From Zarea fungicola (taxonomy: Eukaryota > Ascomycota > Sordariomycetes > Hypocreales > Cordycipitaceae), in contig FWCC01000148.1 in assembly GCA_900169235.1 (NCBI GenBank), forward strand, positions 1 through 64,000: a stretch of 64,000 bases of DNA, read 5' to 3'. The number at the start of each line of letters is the position of its first letter. Position 1 is the stretch's first letter. Both the position numbers and the translations under genes were made by a program. The notes below the pieces were generated by a model, which ran no database searches, was not told the DNA's origin, and worked only from the letters and a program-made list of their open reading frames with translations. Below, in pieces: positions 47,193 to 57,904 of this stretch.

Positions 47193-49130
47193 ATGGACCT
47201 ACGTCAGGCATCACTTTCTCTACAGAAAATATTCAGAACCATCAGGATGGCAGAGCCCAAATCCGCGCCTCGGGAAGAGGCGACGGAGGAGAGGACAGAG
47301 CCATTTTCACAGACTGAATTGGACGCCCGTGTGCGCAGCGTCCCCGTCGAGAGCACGCCAAGCCCTGGCCCCGACAACGAGCATGTCCCGCTCGACGTCC
47401 TGCTGCTCGAAGACCATCATCACAGGCAAAACATTCGCCTCTTGGTCCGCCCCCTCGCAGACCTTCCCAGCGCCTATCCAGTTGCGCCCTCGAGCGATAA
47501 TTGTCGCTGGCTTGCGCTCCGCGCCGAAATAGCCTCTGCCGAGCAGCCTTCGCACAAAGTCCTCGCTGTGACTCAGACCGCCCGCGACATCAAATTCTCC
47601 GTAAGGATACCAAGCGACAGCAAAGACGCTCTCGCGCGGCCGTCGCTGTGGTGCGAGCTCTATTTTGATCCTGCCAGCGACAAGCTGATCCTGGTGAACC
47701 GCTCCGAGGTGCCCATCGCCCTCGTCCGCGTCTCCCAGACAGCGCCGGCGAGCCCGTCCATAAACGACTACCGCATCATCAACCCGCACGTTACCAAGTC
47801 GCTGGAGCCCGGCACCTGGCGCATCAAGGTCCGCGACACAGCCGTTTTGGATTTTAGAATTCTGGAGAAACGCCCAGTTGTGCTGTACGAACAGCCATCT
47901 CTGAGTCATAGTACGTCCTCCCGCACCAGCTCTGAGCTAGTAGTGTCCACCAATAGCAAGAGAGCCCTCACGCCCGACGAGGATGATGAGGATGGCAGGC
48001 GCGCCAAGCGACGGATATCTCAAGTTGAAGGCGGCCCAAAGGAAGGGCTTGTCATGTTCTTAAACCCTTCTGCCGACCTGGTATTTTCGCTGCCCAACGG
48101 CCCCAAGAAGACGGGCAAGGAGCTGTCATCCCGCAATACCAATGCCCTCCTTGATTCCGAGCAAGGTGACACCGTCTACATGACCGGCATTTGCGAGCTT
48201 GATGAGTACCAGCTCATCAAGCAGGAGCCTATTGCCTCGACTGCGCAGTCCGCCGTCTTTGTAGGTCGGCACTCGAAGCTGCCTGACAACATTGTTACTG
48301 TCAAGGTTCTCAAGACGAGAGTGGCCAATAGCGCCGAGAAACCATATGTGCATGAACGCAACGTTATTCGTCAAGCCGACATGTGGCAGCGCGAGTACCA
48401 GACGCAAGAAAATTTAAAGCACCATTCGATTGTGCGATACTATGGCGGCGACGCCCGCTTCCTCTCCCTGTACATGGAGCACGTCGACGCCAAGGACTTG
48501 ACAGTGCAAAACCGCTGGCGAAACAAGGCAAACGACCACTTCATCGGAACCCGCGAGGATGCCCACCGTATTCTACGAGACATTTCCAGCGCCCTGAGTT
48601 ATATCCACGGGCGCGAGCTTGTGCACAACGACATTAAGCCTGCCAATATCCTCTATTCTCTGGAACGTGGTGCGGTCCTGTGTGACTTTGGCATGTCGAC
48701 GCTCACATCGAGCCCACCCGGCGGTGGTGGCACGCCTTACTATATACCCCCGGAATTCATCGGGCGCAAGCTCCGCGGACCGCCCGCCGACGTCTGGGCC
48801 ATGGGCGTCACCATGCTGTACCTGCTGCGCAAGCTGCCGCTGCCCGAGAGCCGGGCCAGGCCAGGGCAGGCCGGTAACAAGCAGCTCTACTGGCTCATTG
48901 CCGGTGTCAACAACCCGCAGGCGCCGCAAAAGTACGGCAACGGACAGCCCGCTGTTCAACAGATGGGGGCCTGGTTAACCGAGATTCACGACGCTCGGCA
49001 GAAGCTCGACAAGGCGGACCAGCTGGAGCGCATCGTCCGGGACATGCTGACGCCGAACCCCGCGCAGCGTATTTCCATGGCATCTATTCTTGAGCAACTG
49101 ACAGCCGAGCCGATTACTGTTGCGGCTTGA
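47193..49130 (+). CDS. Protein kinase-like protein with HND catalytic loop
   Basis: Single exon, 645 residues; an alternative start is the ATG at 47247 (MAEPKSAP). Residues about 1-330 have no recognised domain, with a basic NLS-like stretch (DEDDEDGRRAKRRISQ) near 265-280. The kinase domain covers about 340-635: ATP lysine in NIVTVKVLK, E in REYQTQENLKHHSIV, LSLYMEHVDAKDL hinge, LVHNDIKPANIL catalytic loop (about 476-487), CDFGMS (about 496-501) and GGGGTPYYIPPEF. All core residues (VAIK-type lysine, catalytic Asp, DFG) are present, but the arginine of HRD is asparagine, making it a non-RD kinase. The N-terminal region resembles the variable region of a kinase family expanded in filamentous fungi. 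Target and function unknown. Confidence 0.85.
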   Translation: MDLRQASLSLQKIFRTIRMAEPKSAPREEATEERTEPFSQTELDARVRSVPVESTPSPGPDNEHVPLDVLLLEDHHHRQNIRLLVRPLADLPSAYPVAPSSDNCRWLALRAEIASAEQPSHKVLAVTQTARDIKFSVRIPSDSKDALARPSLWCELYFDPASDKLILVNRSEVPIALVRVSQTAPASPSINDYRIINPHVTKSLEPGTWRIKVRDTAVLDFRILEKRPVVLYEQPSLSHSTSSRTSSELVVSTNSKRALTPDEDDEDGRRAKRRISQVEGGPKEGLVMFLNPSADLVFSLPNGPKKTGKELSSRNTNALLDSEQGDTVYMTGICELDEYQLIKQEPIASTAQSAVFVGRHSKLPDNIVTVKVLKTRVANSAEKPYVHERNVIRQADMWQREYQTQENLKHHSIVRYYGGDARFLSLYMEHVDAKDLTVQNRWRNKANDHFIGTREDAHRILRDISSALSYIHGRELVHNDIKPANILYSLERGAVLCDFGMSTLTSSPPGGGGTPYYIPPEFIGRKLRGPPADVWAMGVTMLYLLRKLPLPESRARPGQAGNKQLYWLIAGVNNPQAPQKYGNGQPAVQQMGAWLTEIHDARQKLDKADQLERIVRDMLTPNPAQRISMASILEQLTAEPITVAA

Positions 49131-49795
49131 AAATGATGCGTTTTTTTTATACCACCGTGTAATGACACTGCATTACGATGTTTGGAATTTTCTTGTTTGG
49201 AGGCAAGGCGTTTGTCCGGCGACAAATGCTGGGTTTTCTTGTTATTCTCTCCCTTGCGATATACTCCCTTTTCTTGCACATTTGGTTTTCAATCTTTGTT
49301 TTCTTCTTTCAACATGGTTGGGTGGCCGAGCATTTTGCATGAAATTACGTCGAAATTTACATGGATAATGAGGTATGTCTGTTCTGCAAATAACTGCCAA
49401 TATAAATCCAGGGCACAATATACTAACTAGAGTCTACAGCACATATGATTTCATTTTTCTTGTTCATACTCTATTATTGTCGATACCCCTCGCTGTATTT
49501 TGTTTGTAGAGGTCACAGTACATATATTCTACATGGCGCGTGCTGTATTTTTTTTTTTCTTGGTGTTATTCGAAATGGGGAGTGCAAAGCATCGCACTAC
49601 ATATAATTCGCATATGCATTTTCATTTTGTTTTTACTTATACATATATGCCACTCATGGAATTAGAGTTTTTAAGATTCGAAAAAAAATTACATTTCATT
49701 TTATTTCTATGATTCATTGTCATTAACCTTGCTCATACACATATTACCCGATTCGACTAGCCTTGTTTTACCGTTTTGTCCTAATTCCAAGCCTT
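49131..49795. other. Intergenic region between convergent genes
   Basis: T-rich 3' sequence of both genes with several homopolymers (T8 at 49140, T11 at 49549). No gene. Confidence 0.45.
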
Positions 49796-50595
49796 TTACA
49801 GACTCATACCCATTGCGAAAAGAGCAGCGGCACCAACTACAGTCGTCAGTACACCTCCATTCACGGCATTGGCGCCTGCATTCGATTTGCCGCTCCCCGT
49901 CTCCTTGGCCCCCGCCGCAGCACTGGTGGTGCTCGACGCAGAGCTGTTCTTGGAACCTGTGGCGCTGTTCTGCGCGTTGATAACGCTGAGCGTGACGCCG
50001 TTGGTCTTGCACTTGCCCAGGGTGGCATTCTTGGTGAAACGAATGTCGGCGCAGTTATACAGCGCAGAGCCGCTGGCGCCTGAGGTGACGACCTGGAGGG
50101 AGGCGAGCTGACCCTCGGCGATACCGGCAGGGACGGCAAGCTTATCAACGCAGAACGTGCCGTTTCCGGTGGTGTTCCAGAGACCGCCCTCGGTCAGGGT
50201 AAAGTTGAAGTTTGTCGTGTTGGCACCGAGGCCGAGGTTGACGAATACATATGTCCAGGGGTGGTGCAGGTTCAGCTCAAGAGCACCGCCGTCGAGGGGC
50301 CAGTCCGTGGTGTTACCAGCGCTGTAGGGAACTCCGCCGCCTGGGAGGAGAACAATTGATTAGCGACTGGGTGATTGGCAAATTGGCAAATTGGCAAATT
50401 GGCAAATTGGCAAATTGGCAAATTGGTGTAGTAGTGGTGAATTTGATATTGGAACATACAAGGATAGAGCCACTGGCTGTATTTGGCCTCCCCGGCGACC
50501 GAGAGAGTGTCTGCGCGCCATGGAGGCTGCACCAGCTGGAAATGAGCGTTCACGGCCTGAGAGGCGACAAGTAGTAGAGTGACTGTGGAGAGCAT
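49796..50595 (-). CDS. GPI-anchored BIM1-like copper-binding (X325-type) protein
   Basis: Exons 50595-50460 and 50340-49796 (119-nt intron) give 226 residues. Signal peptide 1-17 (MLSTVTLLLVASQAVNA); the mature chain starts with His18 (HFQLVQPPWRADT). The BIM1-like domain follows: YPCGGVPYSAGNTTDWPLDGG, LNLHHPWTYVFVNLG, FNFTLTEGGLWNTTGNGTFCVDKL and GSALYNCADIRFT, with four cysteines. A Ser/Thr/Ala-rich linker and a hydrophobic end (GGVLTTVVGAAALFAMGMSL) after SNAGANAVN indicate a GPI anchor. The family (X325, Cryptococcus Bim1) is lytic polysaccharide monooxygenase-like in fold and binds Cu(II) through the N-terminal His for copper uptake or cell-wall functions. The intron carries an 8-bp tandem repeat. 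Confidence 0.92.
50374..50426. repeat. 8-bp tandem repeat (ATTGGCAA)n in the BIM1-like intron
   Basis: About 6.6 perfect copies of ATTGGCAA in a 53-base block within the 119-nt intron, between donor GTATGT and acceptor CCCAG. On the coding strand the unit reads TTGCCAAT. Removing the array would leave a normal-sized intron of about 66 nt. Confidence 0.95.
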
Positions 50596-52153
50596 TGTGA
50601 TGATGTTGCCTGTGTACGGAAGAAACGGTGCGAAGTGGAGAATATAAAATCTGGGTTTGATAAATAAAAGGCAAGGACAGAGCAGAGCGCAGAAATGCAA
50701 GCGATGGGGGGAGAACGAGATGATTGGAACCGATAGCTGTGCAAGGCTGAATATATAGCCTTTCAAACTAAATTGCAAGAAAGCAAGGCACGTTCTTCAG
50801 TATGCGCTAGTTTTATCTAGCTTCATGAGTAAGTGTTATGTTCCATTTCCGTGTGGCTGGTACGAAAAACATGCGCATCTTTGTCTGGCGTTGAACAAAC
50901 AGAGAGATATTGGTAGTACCAGGCAAGGATGCGATGCGCCATGCCCACACTTGCCCACTTGTGGAAGCCACAGACTCAGCTGTCACCGTACTTTAATATT
51001 CAACGATATCCTTATCCTAAAGCTACATGGTGGGGGTGCCTGTTGAGGTTTCCCTATCGGTGCACCACCGACAGTCGTCGGTACAAATTACACAATTTAC
51101 ACTTTGAAGCCCGGGCGCCGCCATCCGGAGATGGTGGGGCCGCTCCGGACAAGTCACCCTTTCCGAGCCATTATCTACAAAATGCATTATTTCAATTCTT
51201 TTTTCCTCGCGTCAGTTTCATTTAACTTCGTCTGTTGTCTCCTCATTTCTTGCACATTTACCCCTCGCGAGGCACGACAGGGCTGAGAAAAACGTTTACT
51301 GGGGGCCGATATCTAGTGAAGTTCTAGATGTGGGCATGTGGGGCTGGCAGGTCTTTGGAAAACTTGCTCAAATGCACGCAAAGCGCTCCTACATCCTCCA
51401 GCTTGCTTATACAAGTGGCGCTAAAAGACAGCCTTTTAATGAAGCAATAGAACTGACTTATGGTGGAAATTCTACTTTTGAACGTCTTCTCTTGCGCAAT
51501 TTAGTGTGGAAGTTTACCTGATTGGGTCGGCTTTTCCTAGTAAGATGGCCGCGTCCAGAACATGGTCGATCGAATATATCCAAAACATGCGCATTTCCTT
51601 CCACAAGAGAACTTACGGGTAGAATTTACCACGTGGTTGTTTCACACCTCGCATGCTAGAAGGATCGTATACGGTAAGTTATTTACCCGTGTCCATGATA
51701 TTGCATTATTTATGGTGGTTGAATTTTGCGCATGAATCATTCATTTTCCCGGCCCTCCAACGCGACTTCAGTCATACATGAGCACGCCTCCTACCCTAAA
51801 CAACCTTCGCGTTTTGACGCGGACCGCTCCGGTTCCAGCTTATACTGCAACAGCCCAGCTGGGGTATTGATAAAGTATAATTCACTGAAGCAGTCAGCCT
51901 GTCCAATTTATTTTTGATGCCACTCTATTCACTGTGACACTTCATGGCCGGATATGCAAGGCTGACAATACGCAGTAAGGAGCCAGTCCAAATGTTGAAA
52001 AAATAGCGTTTCGCACTTCAAGGATATAAATATATATATTTCCTTTTAAAAATTCATCCAGGTGCCAACCTCGGCAAAGAACATCTAAATGTAAATACAT
52101 CTAATGCACAACACATGTATCTGTAAAGAGAAATGGGTCAAGGAAGACACGCT
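50596..52153. other. Intergenic region upstream of the BIM1-like gene
   Basis: 1.56 kb with no recognised gene. It should hold the BIM1-like promoter (plus-strand TATATA at 50752-50757 lies about 160 bases upstream of the ATG and reads TATATA on either strand) and the 3' UTR of the NUDIX gene. An AT-rich run lies at 52020-52050. Confidence 0.4.
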
Positions 52154-53546
52154 CTACAACTTCTCTAGTCTATCGTCTTTAGCCTTGCCATCCTCCCTCA
52201 AAACCTCTTCGCGCAGTCGAACCTCAACACCCGTCGGTCCTTTTTTGCTAAATTTGGCCAGCACCACCCTCTCAAACTCGCCTGCCCGATCCGAACCCTC
52301 CAGCTCCGGGCCTGGGTGGTTCAGCGACAAGACGGCGCGGTTGTCGCCCTCCTTGTCGCGCACGTACATGGGGACAGGGCTAATGACTTTGTCGGCCCAC
52401 GGAATCAGCGATGACGAGTTGTTCTTGCCATACTCAGTCGTCGCGGTTGGCACTTGCTTGACAAACTTGAGGAGCTTGCGGCGCTCCATCATGAAGCGCT
52501 TGGATTCCTCCTCAAGGGAGCCCGGCCGCCCACCGCCGACGTGCTGGCCGACTGTCTGGAGAATAAAGTACTGGGGCGGGAATAGGATAATGGCGCCTTG
52601 GTCGGCCTGCTTGGTCCAGGCTTGGGGCTCGGCAAAGAGGGCGGCGGTGTGCTCGATGCCACCGTCAGGAGTGGCAATGACCATCTTTGTCGGCACGTCG
52701 CGGCGCGTCAGAGGGAGCAAGTAGAGATACATTTGCGTCGTGAAGCGTTTCGGTACATTGGTAGGAGTGATCCATCGTGTATATGGGATAAGGGAGTCTT
52801 TTATGTTGGTATTAGTCAAATAGAAGACAGAAAAAATCTTTCTTTCGTTTTCCGCTCTTCCGACAATCCAGTCTGACTGAAGTGAACAGAATTGAGCACG
52901 AGCTTTTTTTTTTTTTTTTTTTAAAAAAAAACCTACCTGTATCGGCAGTGGCACCAATTGACTTGAGCCAGTCCCCAAATTGAATCTTGCGGCTGTGAAT
53001 CAGCTTGCGCGCCTCCTCCCTCTCCTGTTCCGGAATCTGAACCAGCTTGCCGTCCCTCTTGGCCAGCAGAATGCCTGACTCCTCAAACGTCTCGCGGATA
53101 GCACACAGTCGATATGCCAGCCCATCACGGTGCCTGTCTGGGTTCCCTTCGGCGGGAACATCCCCGTCGTGGAACGGGTCTACGTTGCCGCCGGGGAATA
53201 CATGCGCCGAGGCGAAAGCCGTCGACGTCTTAACGCGGTGTAGCAGGAGGATCTCATTGGACGGCGACAGCAGGACGACGGACGAGCTCGGCCGCAGCGG
53301 GGGGACGTCACTGTTCGGGGCCATTTTGGTGGGCGGCTTGGTAAATGGAGAGGTCGCTGCGCTTTCAGCGGAAAGACAGCCGTTGGAAACCTGTCGTCGC
53401 TGGGTGCGACCAGATGAGACGTGGCGGATCGCGATGGATGAAGCCGAGAAGCTTGCTCGGTTTGTGGCGGCACGATATGCAGTGGTTGCTTTACAGCCGT
53501 TTATTTGGGTTAATCGCCTTGCGACGAGGTATAGATGAGAGTTCAT
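52154..53546 (-). CDS. NUDIX hydrolase, NUDT19-like, possibly dual targeted
   Basis: Exons 53546-52937 and 52797-52154 (139-nt intron) give 417 residues. The first 74 residues are basic and free of acids for long stretches (ARRLTQINGCKATTAYRAATNRASF), like a mitochondrial presequence; a second ATG at residue 75 (MAPNSDVPPLRPSSSVVLL) starts just before the domain and could give a cytosolic or peroxisomal form. The NUDIX box is GGNVDPF ... YRLCAIRETFEESGIL (about 119-160) with a 20-residue insert after the first part, as in NUDT19 acyl-CoA diphosphatases. The glutamates of REXXEE are intact. The C-terminus is KDDRLEKL, ending in a KL that loosely resembles a peroxisomal targeting end but is not SKL. 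The intron contains a T20A9 run. Confidence 0.88.
52904..52930. repeat. Poly(T)/poly(A) run in the NUDIX intron
   Basis: A block of about 18-19 T followed directly by 9 A inside the NUDIX gene intron; self-complementary where T meets A, so it can form a hairpin. Copy number in the sequence may be unreliable. Confidence 0.9.
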
Positions 53547-53966
53547 GAAAGGTACATCACTATTCGAGCGGCTATACTAATAACAAAGTATAGCCGTCCC
53601 GGGTATGGACAATGTCAAATGCGTTCACAATGTGCTTTGCGGGGAATTGGCCGTGCCGAGGTCCGCTGGCCTTGTTACCCCGTAGATTTCAGCTGCGCCG
53701 CCCCACGGGTGATTCCATTCCGCCAAACTTGTTCCGTTGGTGGTATTATCACTCCGTAGCATCCAGACAGCTGTGCCGAGATGTCAAGTTGTTCAACTCA
53801 TATGTAAATAATTAATGAATAATAAATAAACAATCAATAAACACAAACTTCATTCCCAATAGTCCTGCATGCTAAAAAGTCCCAAACCCCCGAGTCCCAG
53901 ACTGACGCCGCGCTGAACATGCAACAAGAATATACAAAGTTTCAGAAAGCCGCCTTCAATGCATCA
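53547..53966. other. Intergenic region
   Basis: NUDIX promoter and SLX4 3' UTR. AT-rich at 53800-53850. No gene recognised. Confidence 0.4.
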
Positions 53967-56444
53967 TTAATATCGTTTCCTCTCCTTCCCTCTCAAATTG
54001 ACCTTCCACAAACAGCATATGCTTTTCGACTCGCACCATTTTTTCACCTCTCCAGAGCTCACCTCATCATCGTAGCCCAGCTTGGTCAGCGGCCCACAAT
54101 TTAACCAGGCAGTAAGATCTTCTAGAATAATGGGATCGTACATAAGCATCTTTTCATGCCAAGATGGATTGGCTGCATCTTTTGACCTCGGCTCCGAGGT
54201 GATGGCTTTGGTAATATAATCAAATGATACGGGCTTGTCGGACGTTGGCATCAGGGTCGACATTTCCGTATCCTCATCCATTGACAGGGATAGGTCAATT
54301 TCTTGCGATGGCGAAAATGTCTCGTCTGGTGTTGAATCTGGCGATGCAGAAAGATCCTGAGCATCACCAAGCTCAGAGGGGTCTGATTCTGAGTCGGGTA
54401 TCTCTACAACGGCTCTCGGGCTCGTGGCCTTGCTCTTCTTCGGCGTACTAGGGGGTAGAGCCAGGGCTGCTGCGCAGAGTGATACTGACTCTAGTAATGA
54501 CGAAGTAGCAGCAGCTGTTTTCCGGGGTCGGCCGCGCGGTCGCTTTGGTGGGCTCATTGGCTGTGCCGAAGGCGGCGGTTCTTGTGGCTGTGATGCACTG
54601 GCGAGAGACGACTCGGGGCGACCCGGTGTTTTTACCGGTGACTTTGTCTGCCTAATCTTTGAAGGTGAACGCATGTTTTGCGCACTTAGAGACGAAGCAT
54701 GTCTCGTTCCAGGGACTGAGTTTGCCTGGTTCTGACCCTGCCAGCATTTATCAAGAAGTGCAATGCGTGCCCCTCTTTGCCGAATGTTCTTGAAACCATA
54801 TGAAGAAACAGCACTGGCCAGTTGCGCGTCAGTGTAAAGCTCAAAGTTGGGTCGGGGAGGAAGTTGGCGCTGTTGAGCTGCAGTAAGCGTAGGCCCTGTA
54901 TCCTGCGAACAGGGTGCTGAACTCATGAGAGTCTGCTTGCTAGCAGCTTGGTTGGCTGCAGTGGTATTGATTTCAGTGTCAGCGGGCTGTTGCGGCCGCA
55001 ATACATCAGAAAGACTCAAAAATGAGTCGTCCCCAGGGCTTGCCTCTCTAACATATCCAAACGGATCTGCTGGTGCTGCTGAAGGAGGAGGCAGGCTTTG
55101 TGAGTTCTGGGCTAGCTCCTGGACGCCCAGATCAAAAAGATCTCCCTCTTCATCGCGCGCTGCAGCGTTCCATAGTGATCGTTTTGCTTCGGGTGGCTCA
55201 ATAGCATCGCTGTTAATCGGCGTCGACAACGCCGCAATGTAATCAATGTTGTTTGAAGTTTTCATGGCAGTTTCAAGATCTCGCAAAAAACGAGGAGAAT
55301 GCTCTTGGGCCAGCTGGCTGGATGTTCCAAACAAAAAATCTTGGTTTGCCACTTGGCGTAGTGCGGCGCTTGGTGACAGCAAAATCGGCTTTGGGGGTGG
55401 TTCCTTTTTCTTTGCTCTCCTTGGCACTTTAGCAGTACGTTTTCTCGATGTCTTTGGCGGCCCTTTCTGCCCTTCGGCGGCTGCTTCCGTTGCAGTGACC
55501 CGCTTGGAGCCCCCAGTTTGATTCTCTGGGGGACTGACGGGGTCGGGCTGAGTTGCGAGTTTATATGCTGCCGTTGCTAATCCAGTGATTGTGCGAGGTT
55601 TCTTTTTCGTTGCTGCTTTTCTCCTGGGTTTGGCAGGTTCATCATCTCCTAGTCTATTTCGCTCTGGTCTTGTAGACACAGCGTCTATCAGTTTACGTTT
55701 GCGAAAAACACTGCCATCATCGTCTGATCTATTTGTTGTTGCCGGAGTCGAGTTGTCGCTGCATTTAAAAGCTTCAAGAACTTTAGTAAATTTTGCTGAC
55801 ACTACCACCTCTTCGTCGTCCAGTTGAGTATCGGATTTATCGGCTTCAGAGATAATTGGCGCCTTCTTCCTCGGTGGGGTCCAATTCAAGCGTCTCCCAA
55901 GGGCTCGTTCAATGTTCAATGGTGCGTCTGGAGGTAGATTCGTAAGAGGCGTGTCTAGGGTTTCCTGATCGTCCGGTAAGGGTACTGGCTTTTTGAAGTA
56001 TAGGCTTTCAGTCATGGGTCCGCTTGACGGGACAGCAAAAAGATCTGCCTTCGACATTGGCCCTGCGGGTGAGGAAATCAATATCGGTGTCGGAGGGGCA
56101 GCATGGCTGGCACGGCCGCGTGCCACACCATTGTCGGCCGATGGCCGTGGCTGTGTCTCGTTGATGCTGTCTCTATAGTGCGGTTCGTGGATGACGACTT
56201 CGGGGCTCGGCAGCACGACAGCATTCTCGCCTGAGGGATGAGCTGCAGAGGTGAAGGCAGATCGTAAGCGCCGGGTACTCGACGTTGCTGGTGCTTGAAA
56301 TTTGAAAGCAGATGGCTTCAGCGGCTGCAATCCTGGGTTTTGAAGCGAGGGGAGATCTGGCGAGGAGGATATCACGAGTGGAGAAGTTGTAAAGCGACGA
56401 AGCGGGCGTGACGGTGACGACCGGAACATTTCAGGGGAAGACAT
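53967..56444 (-). CDS. SLX4: Structure-specific endonuclease subunit SLX4
   Basis: A single exon of 825 residues starting MSSPEMFRSSPSRPLRR. Most of the chain is disordered and rich in S/P and K/R (SP and TP sites; PKRPRGRPRKT, an AT-hook-like motif near 635-645). Two conserved parts are visible. One is the PNFELYTDAQL/ASAVSSYGFKNIRQRGARIALLDKCW block (about 530-570), typical of fungal SLX4. The other is the C-terminal SLX1-binding domain, YDPIILEDLTAWLNCGPL and SGEVKKWCESKSICCLWK (about 765-815). With the GIY-YIG nuclease SLX1 it cuts branched DNA in the nucleus. It is divergent from the eS21 gene with 470 bases between starts. Confidence 0.93.
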   Translation of the reverse strand: MSSPEMFRSSPSRPLRRFTTSPLVISSSPDLPSLQNPGLQPLKPSAFKFQAPATSSTRRLRSAFTSAAHPSGENAVVLPSPEVVIHEPHYRDSINETQPRPSADNGVARGRASHAAPPTPILISSPAGPMSKADLFAVPSSGPMTESLYFKKPVPLPDDQETLDTPLTNLPPDAPLNIERALGRRLNWTPPRKKAPIISEADKSDTQLDDEEVVVSAKFTKVLEAFKCSDNSTPATTNRSDDDGSVFRKRKLIDAVSTRPERNRLGDDEPAKPRRKAATKKKPRTITGLATAAYKLATQPDPVSPPENQTGGSKRVTATEAAAEGQKGPPKTSRKRTAKVPRRAKKKEPPPKPILLSPSAALRQVANQDFLFGTSSQLAQEHSPRFLRDLETAMKTSNNIDYIAALSTPINSDAIEPPEAKRSLWNAAARDEEGDLFDLGVQELAQNSQSLPPPSAAPADPFGYVREASPGDDSFLSLSDVLRPQQPADTEINTTAANQAASKQTLMSSAPCSQDTGPTLTAAQQRQLPPRPNFELYTDAQLASAVSSYGFKNIRQRGARIALLDKCWQGQNQANSVPGTRHASSLSAQNMRSPSKIRQTKSPVKTPGRPESSLASASQPQEPPPSAQPMSPPKRPRGRPRKTAAATSSLLESVSLCAAALALPPSTPKKSKATSPRAVVEIPDSESDPSELGDAQDLSASPDSTPDETFSPSQEIDLSLSMDEDTEMSTLMPTSDKPVSFDYITKAITSEPRSKDAANPSWHEKMLMYDPIILEDLTAWLNCGPLTKLGYDDEVSSGEVKKWCESKSICCLWKVNLRGKERKRY

Positions 56445-56914
56445 TGCGCCGCTGACATTTGGTCGAGTGCGCAGAGCGCATCTCGAACCAGCGAAGCGCA
56501 GCAGGATGATTTTTTTTTTTCAAGTTGTATTCTTCCACAGACAGGATTTCCAAAGCACTCTTCACTGGGTGATTGCGGCGCGTGTTCTGTTGTCCCTGCT
56601 ATAGATATCTACCTTGGTTCCAGTGAAGTAACACTGGAAGCCCAAAGTGGATAAATCGCACCTGCCAAACTGAGGGGCTGCCGCTTTGGCGTTGAGTCGC
56701 GACTCTGTACTGTGATTGGCCCCATCTAGCTCGCGAGACACCCACGTTTTCACATGATGCAGCACGTGACGCACAGAAAGCCCTCCCCGCCCCACGAAAT
56801 TATTGAACGCCAGGGCAAATTTCGAGATTAGGAATTTGTGAGGCTATCCCACTTTGTGTGCATTTCACGACAACCTTCAAATCCCCAAACCACCCACCAC
56901 ACAACACCGTCAAA
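56445..56914. promoter_or_regulatory. Shared upstream region of SLX4 and eS21
   Basis: 470 bases between two divergent starts. A T10 run lies at 56511-56520 and a C/A-rich leader (CCAAACCACCCACCACACAACACC) before the eS21 ATG. No separate gene. Confidence 0.5.
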
Positions 56915-57291
56915 ATGGAGAACGACCGTGGCGAGATCGTCGATCTGTAAGACAACCTCCGAGAAACCCCCCGAATACCAATTCGAATACCAGACGATTA
57001 TTTTGGCCGAATGGAAATATGAAATGAAGTGGTGCTAATGATGCGACTCCGATTGACAGCTACGTCCCCCGCAAGTGCAGCGCTACCAACCGCATCATCA
57101 AGGCCAAGGATCACGGCTCTGTCCAGATCTCCATTGCCAAGGTTGACGAGAACGGCCGTGCCATCCCCGGCGAGAACCACGTCTATGCCCTCTGCGGCTT
57201 CGTCCGCGCCATGGGCGAGTCCGACGACGCTATGAACCGTCTGACCCAGCGCGACGGTCTCCTCAAGAATGTCTGGAGCGCTCAGCGATAA
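56915..57291 (+). CDS. RPS21: 40S ribosomal protein eS21
   Basis: Exons 56915-56946 and 57060-57291 with a 113-nt intron give 87 residues, the normal size of eS21. It starts [11 protein letters not shown] and continues [33 protein letters not shown]. The intron lies after the tenth codon, a usual place for introns in ribosomal protein genes. It is a component of the small subunit and needed for 18S rRNA 3' processing. Confidence 0.97.
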
Positions 57292-57904
57292 ATGTGGTAT
57301 ATAATGACGGGAAAACGAAAAAAAATTAGAGTGAAAGGTGCATAATACCCGGACGAACGGACACTCAAAGAAAAATAAGCATTCCAACAAAGGGAAATGC
57401 TAACGAATGCCGAATTAGTTTCAGGGATTGGTTTCGGGAAAGGATGCATTTGTGGAACTTGGAATTGGCCTGCATTTAGCAAAATCCAATTCGAGGCGTC
57501 TCGGGCTCGATTTCGAAGACAAAAAAAAATACGAATTTTGACCAAAGCTCTTGCGAGACCCCGTGGAAGTGATTTGGTTATGCCTTTGCCGTGTCTTGTG
57601 TGATGCTCCCACCGGCTGGAAAAGTCTTCTCTTGCACCCGGCCGACACATGTTTCGTCTTGTGGCAGCCATCCCGATTGCTGAGAATTCTGAGGCTACTT
57701 TGATAGTCTCCAAGCCGCAGATTTATTCGTGGCCTTACAAAAAGCCGTGACAGCTGAGATTACTTGTCACGGTACAGATACGGGTCGAACATGCTATATG
57801 GTAACACTTTTGCGTATTGAGAACAACTGCCAACTAAACTAATATTAGGATACATACATGGTCAGGTGCAAGTCACCAACGAGGTCAAATGCATGGTGTG
57901 GCTC
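57292..57904. other. Intergenic region between convergent eS21 and photolyase genes
   Basis: About 600 bases of 3' sequence; an AAAAAAAAA run at 57522-57530. No gene recognised. Confidence 0.4.
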
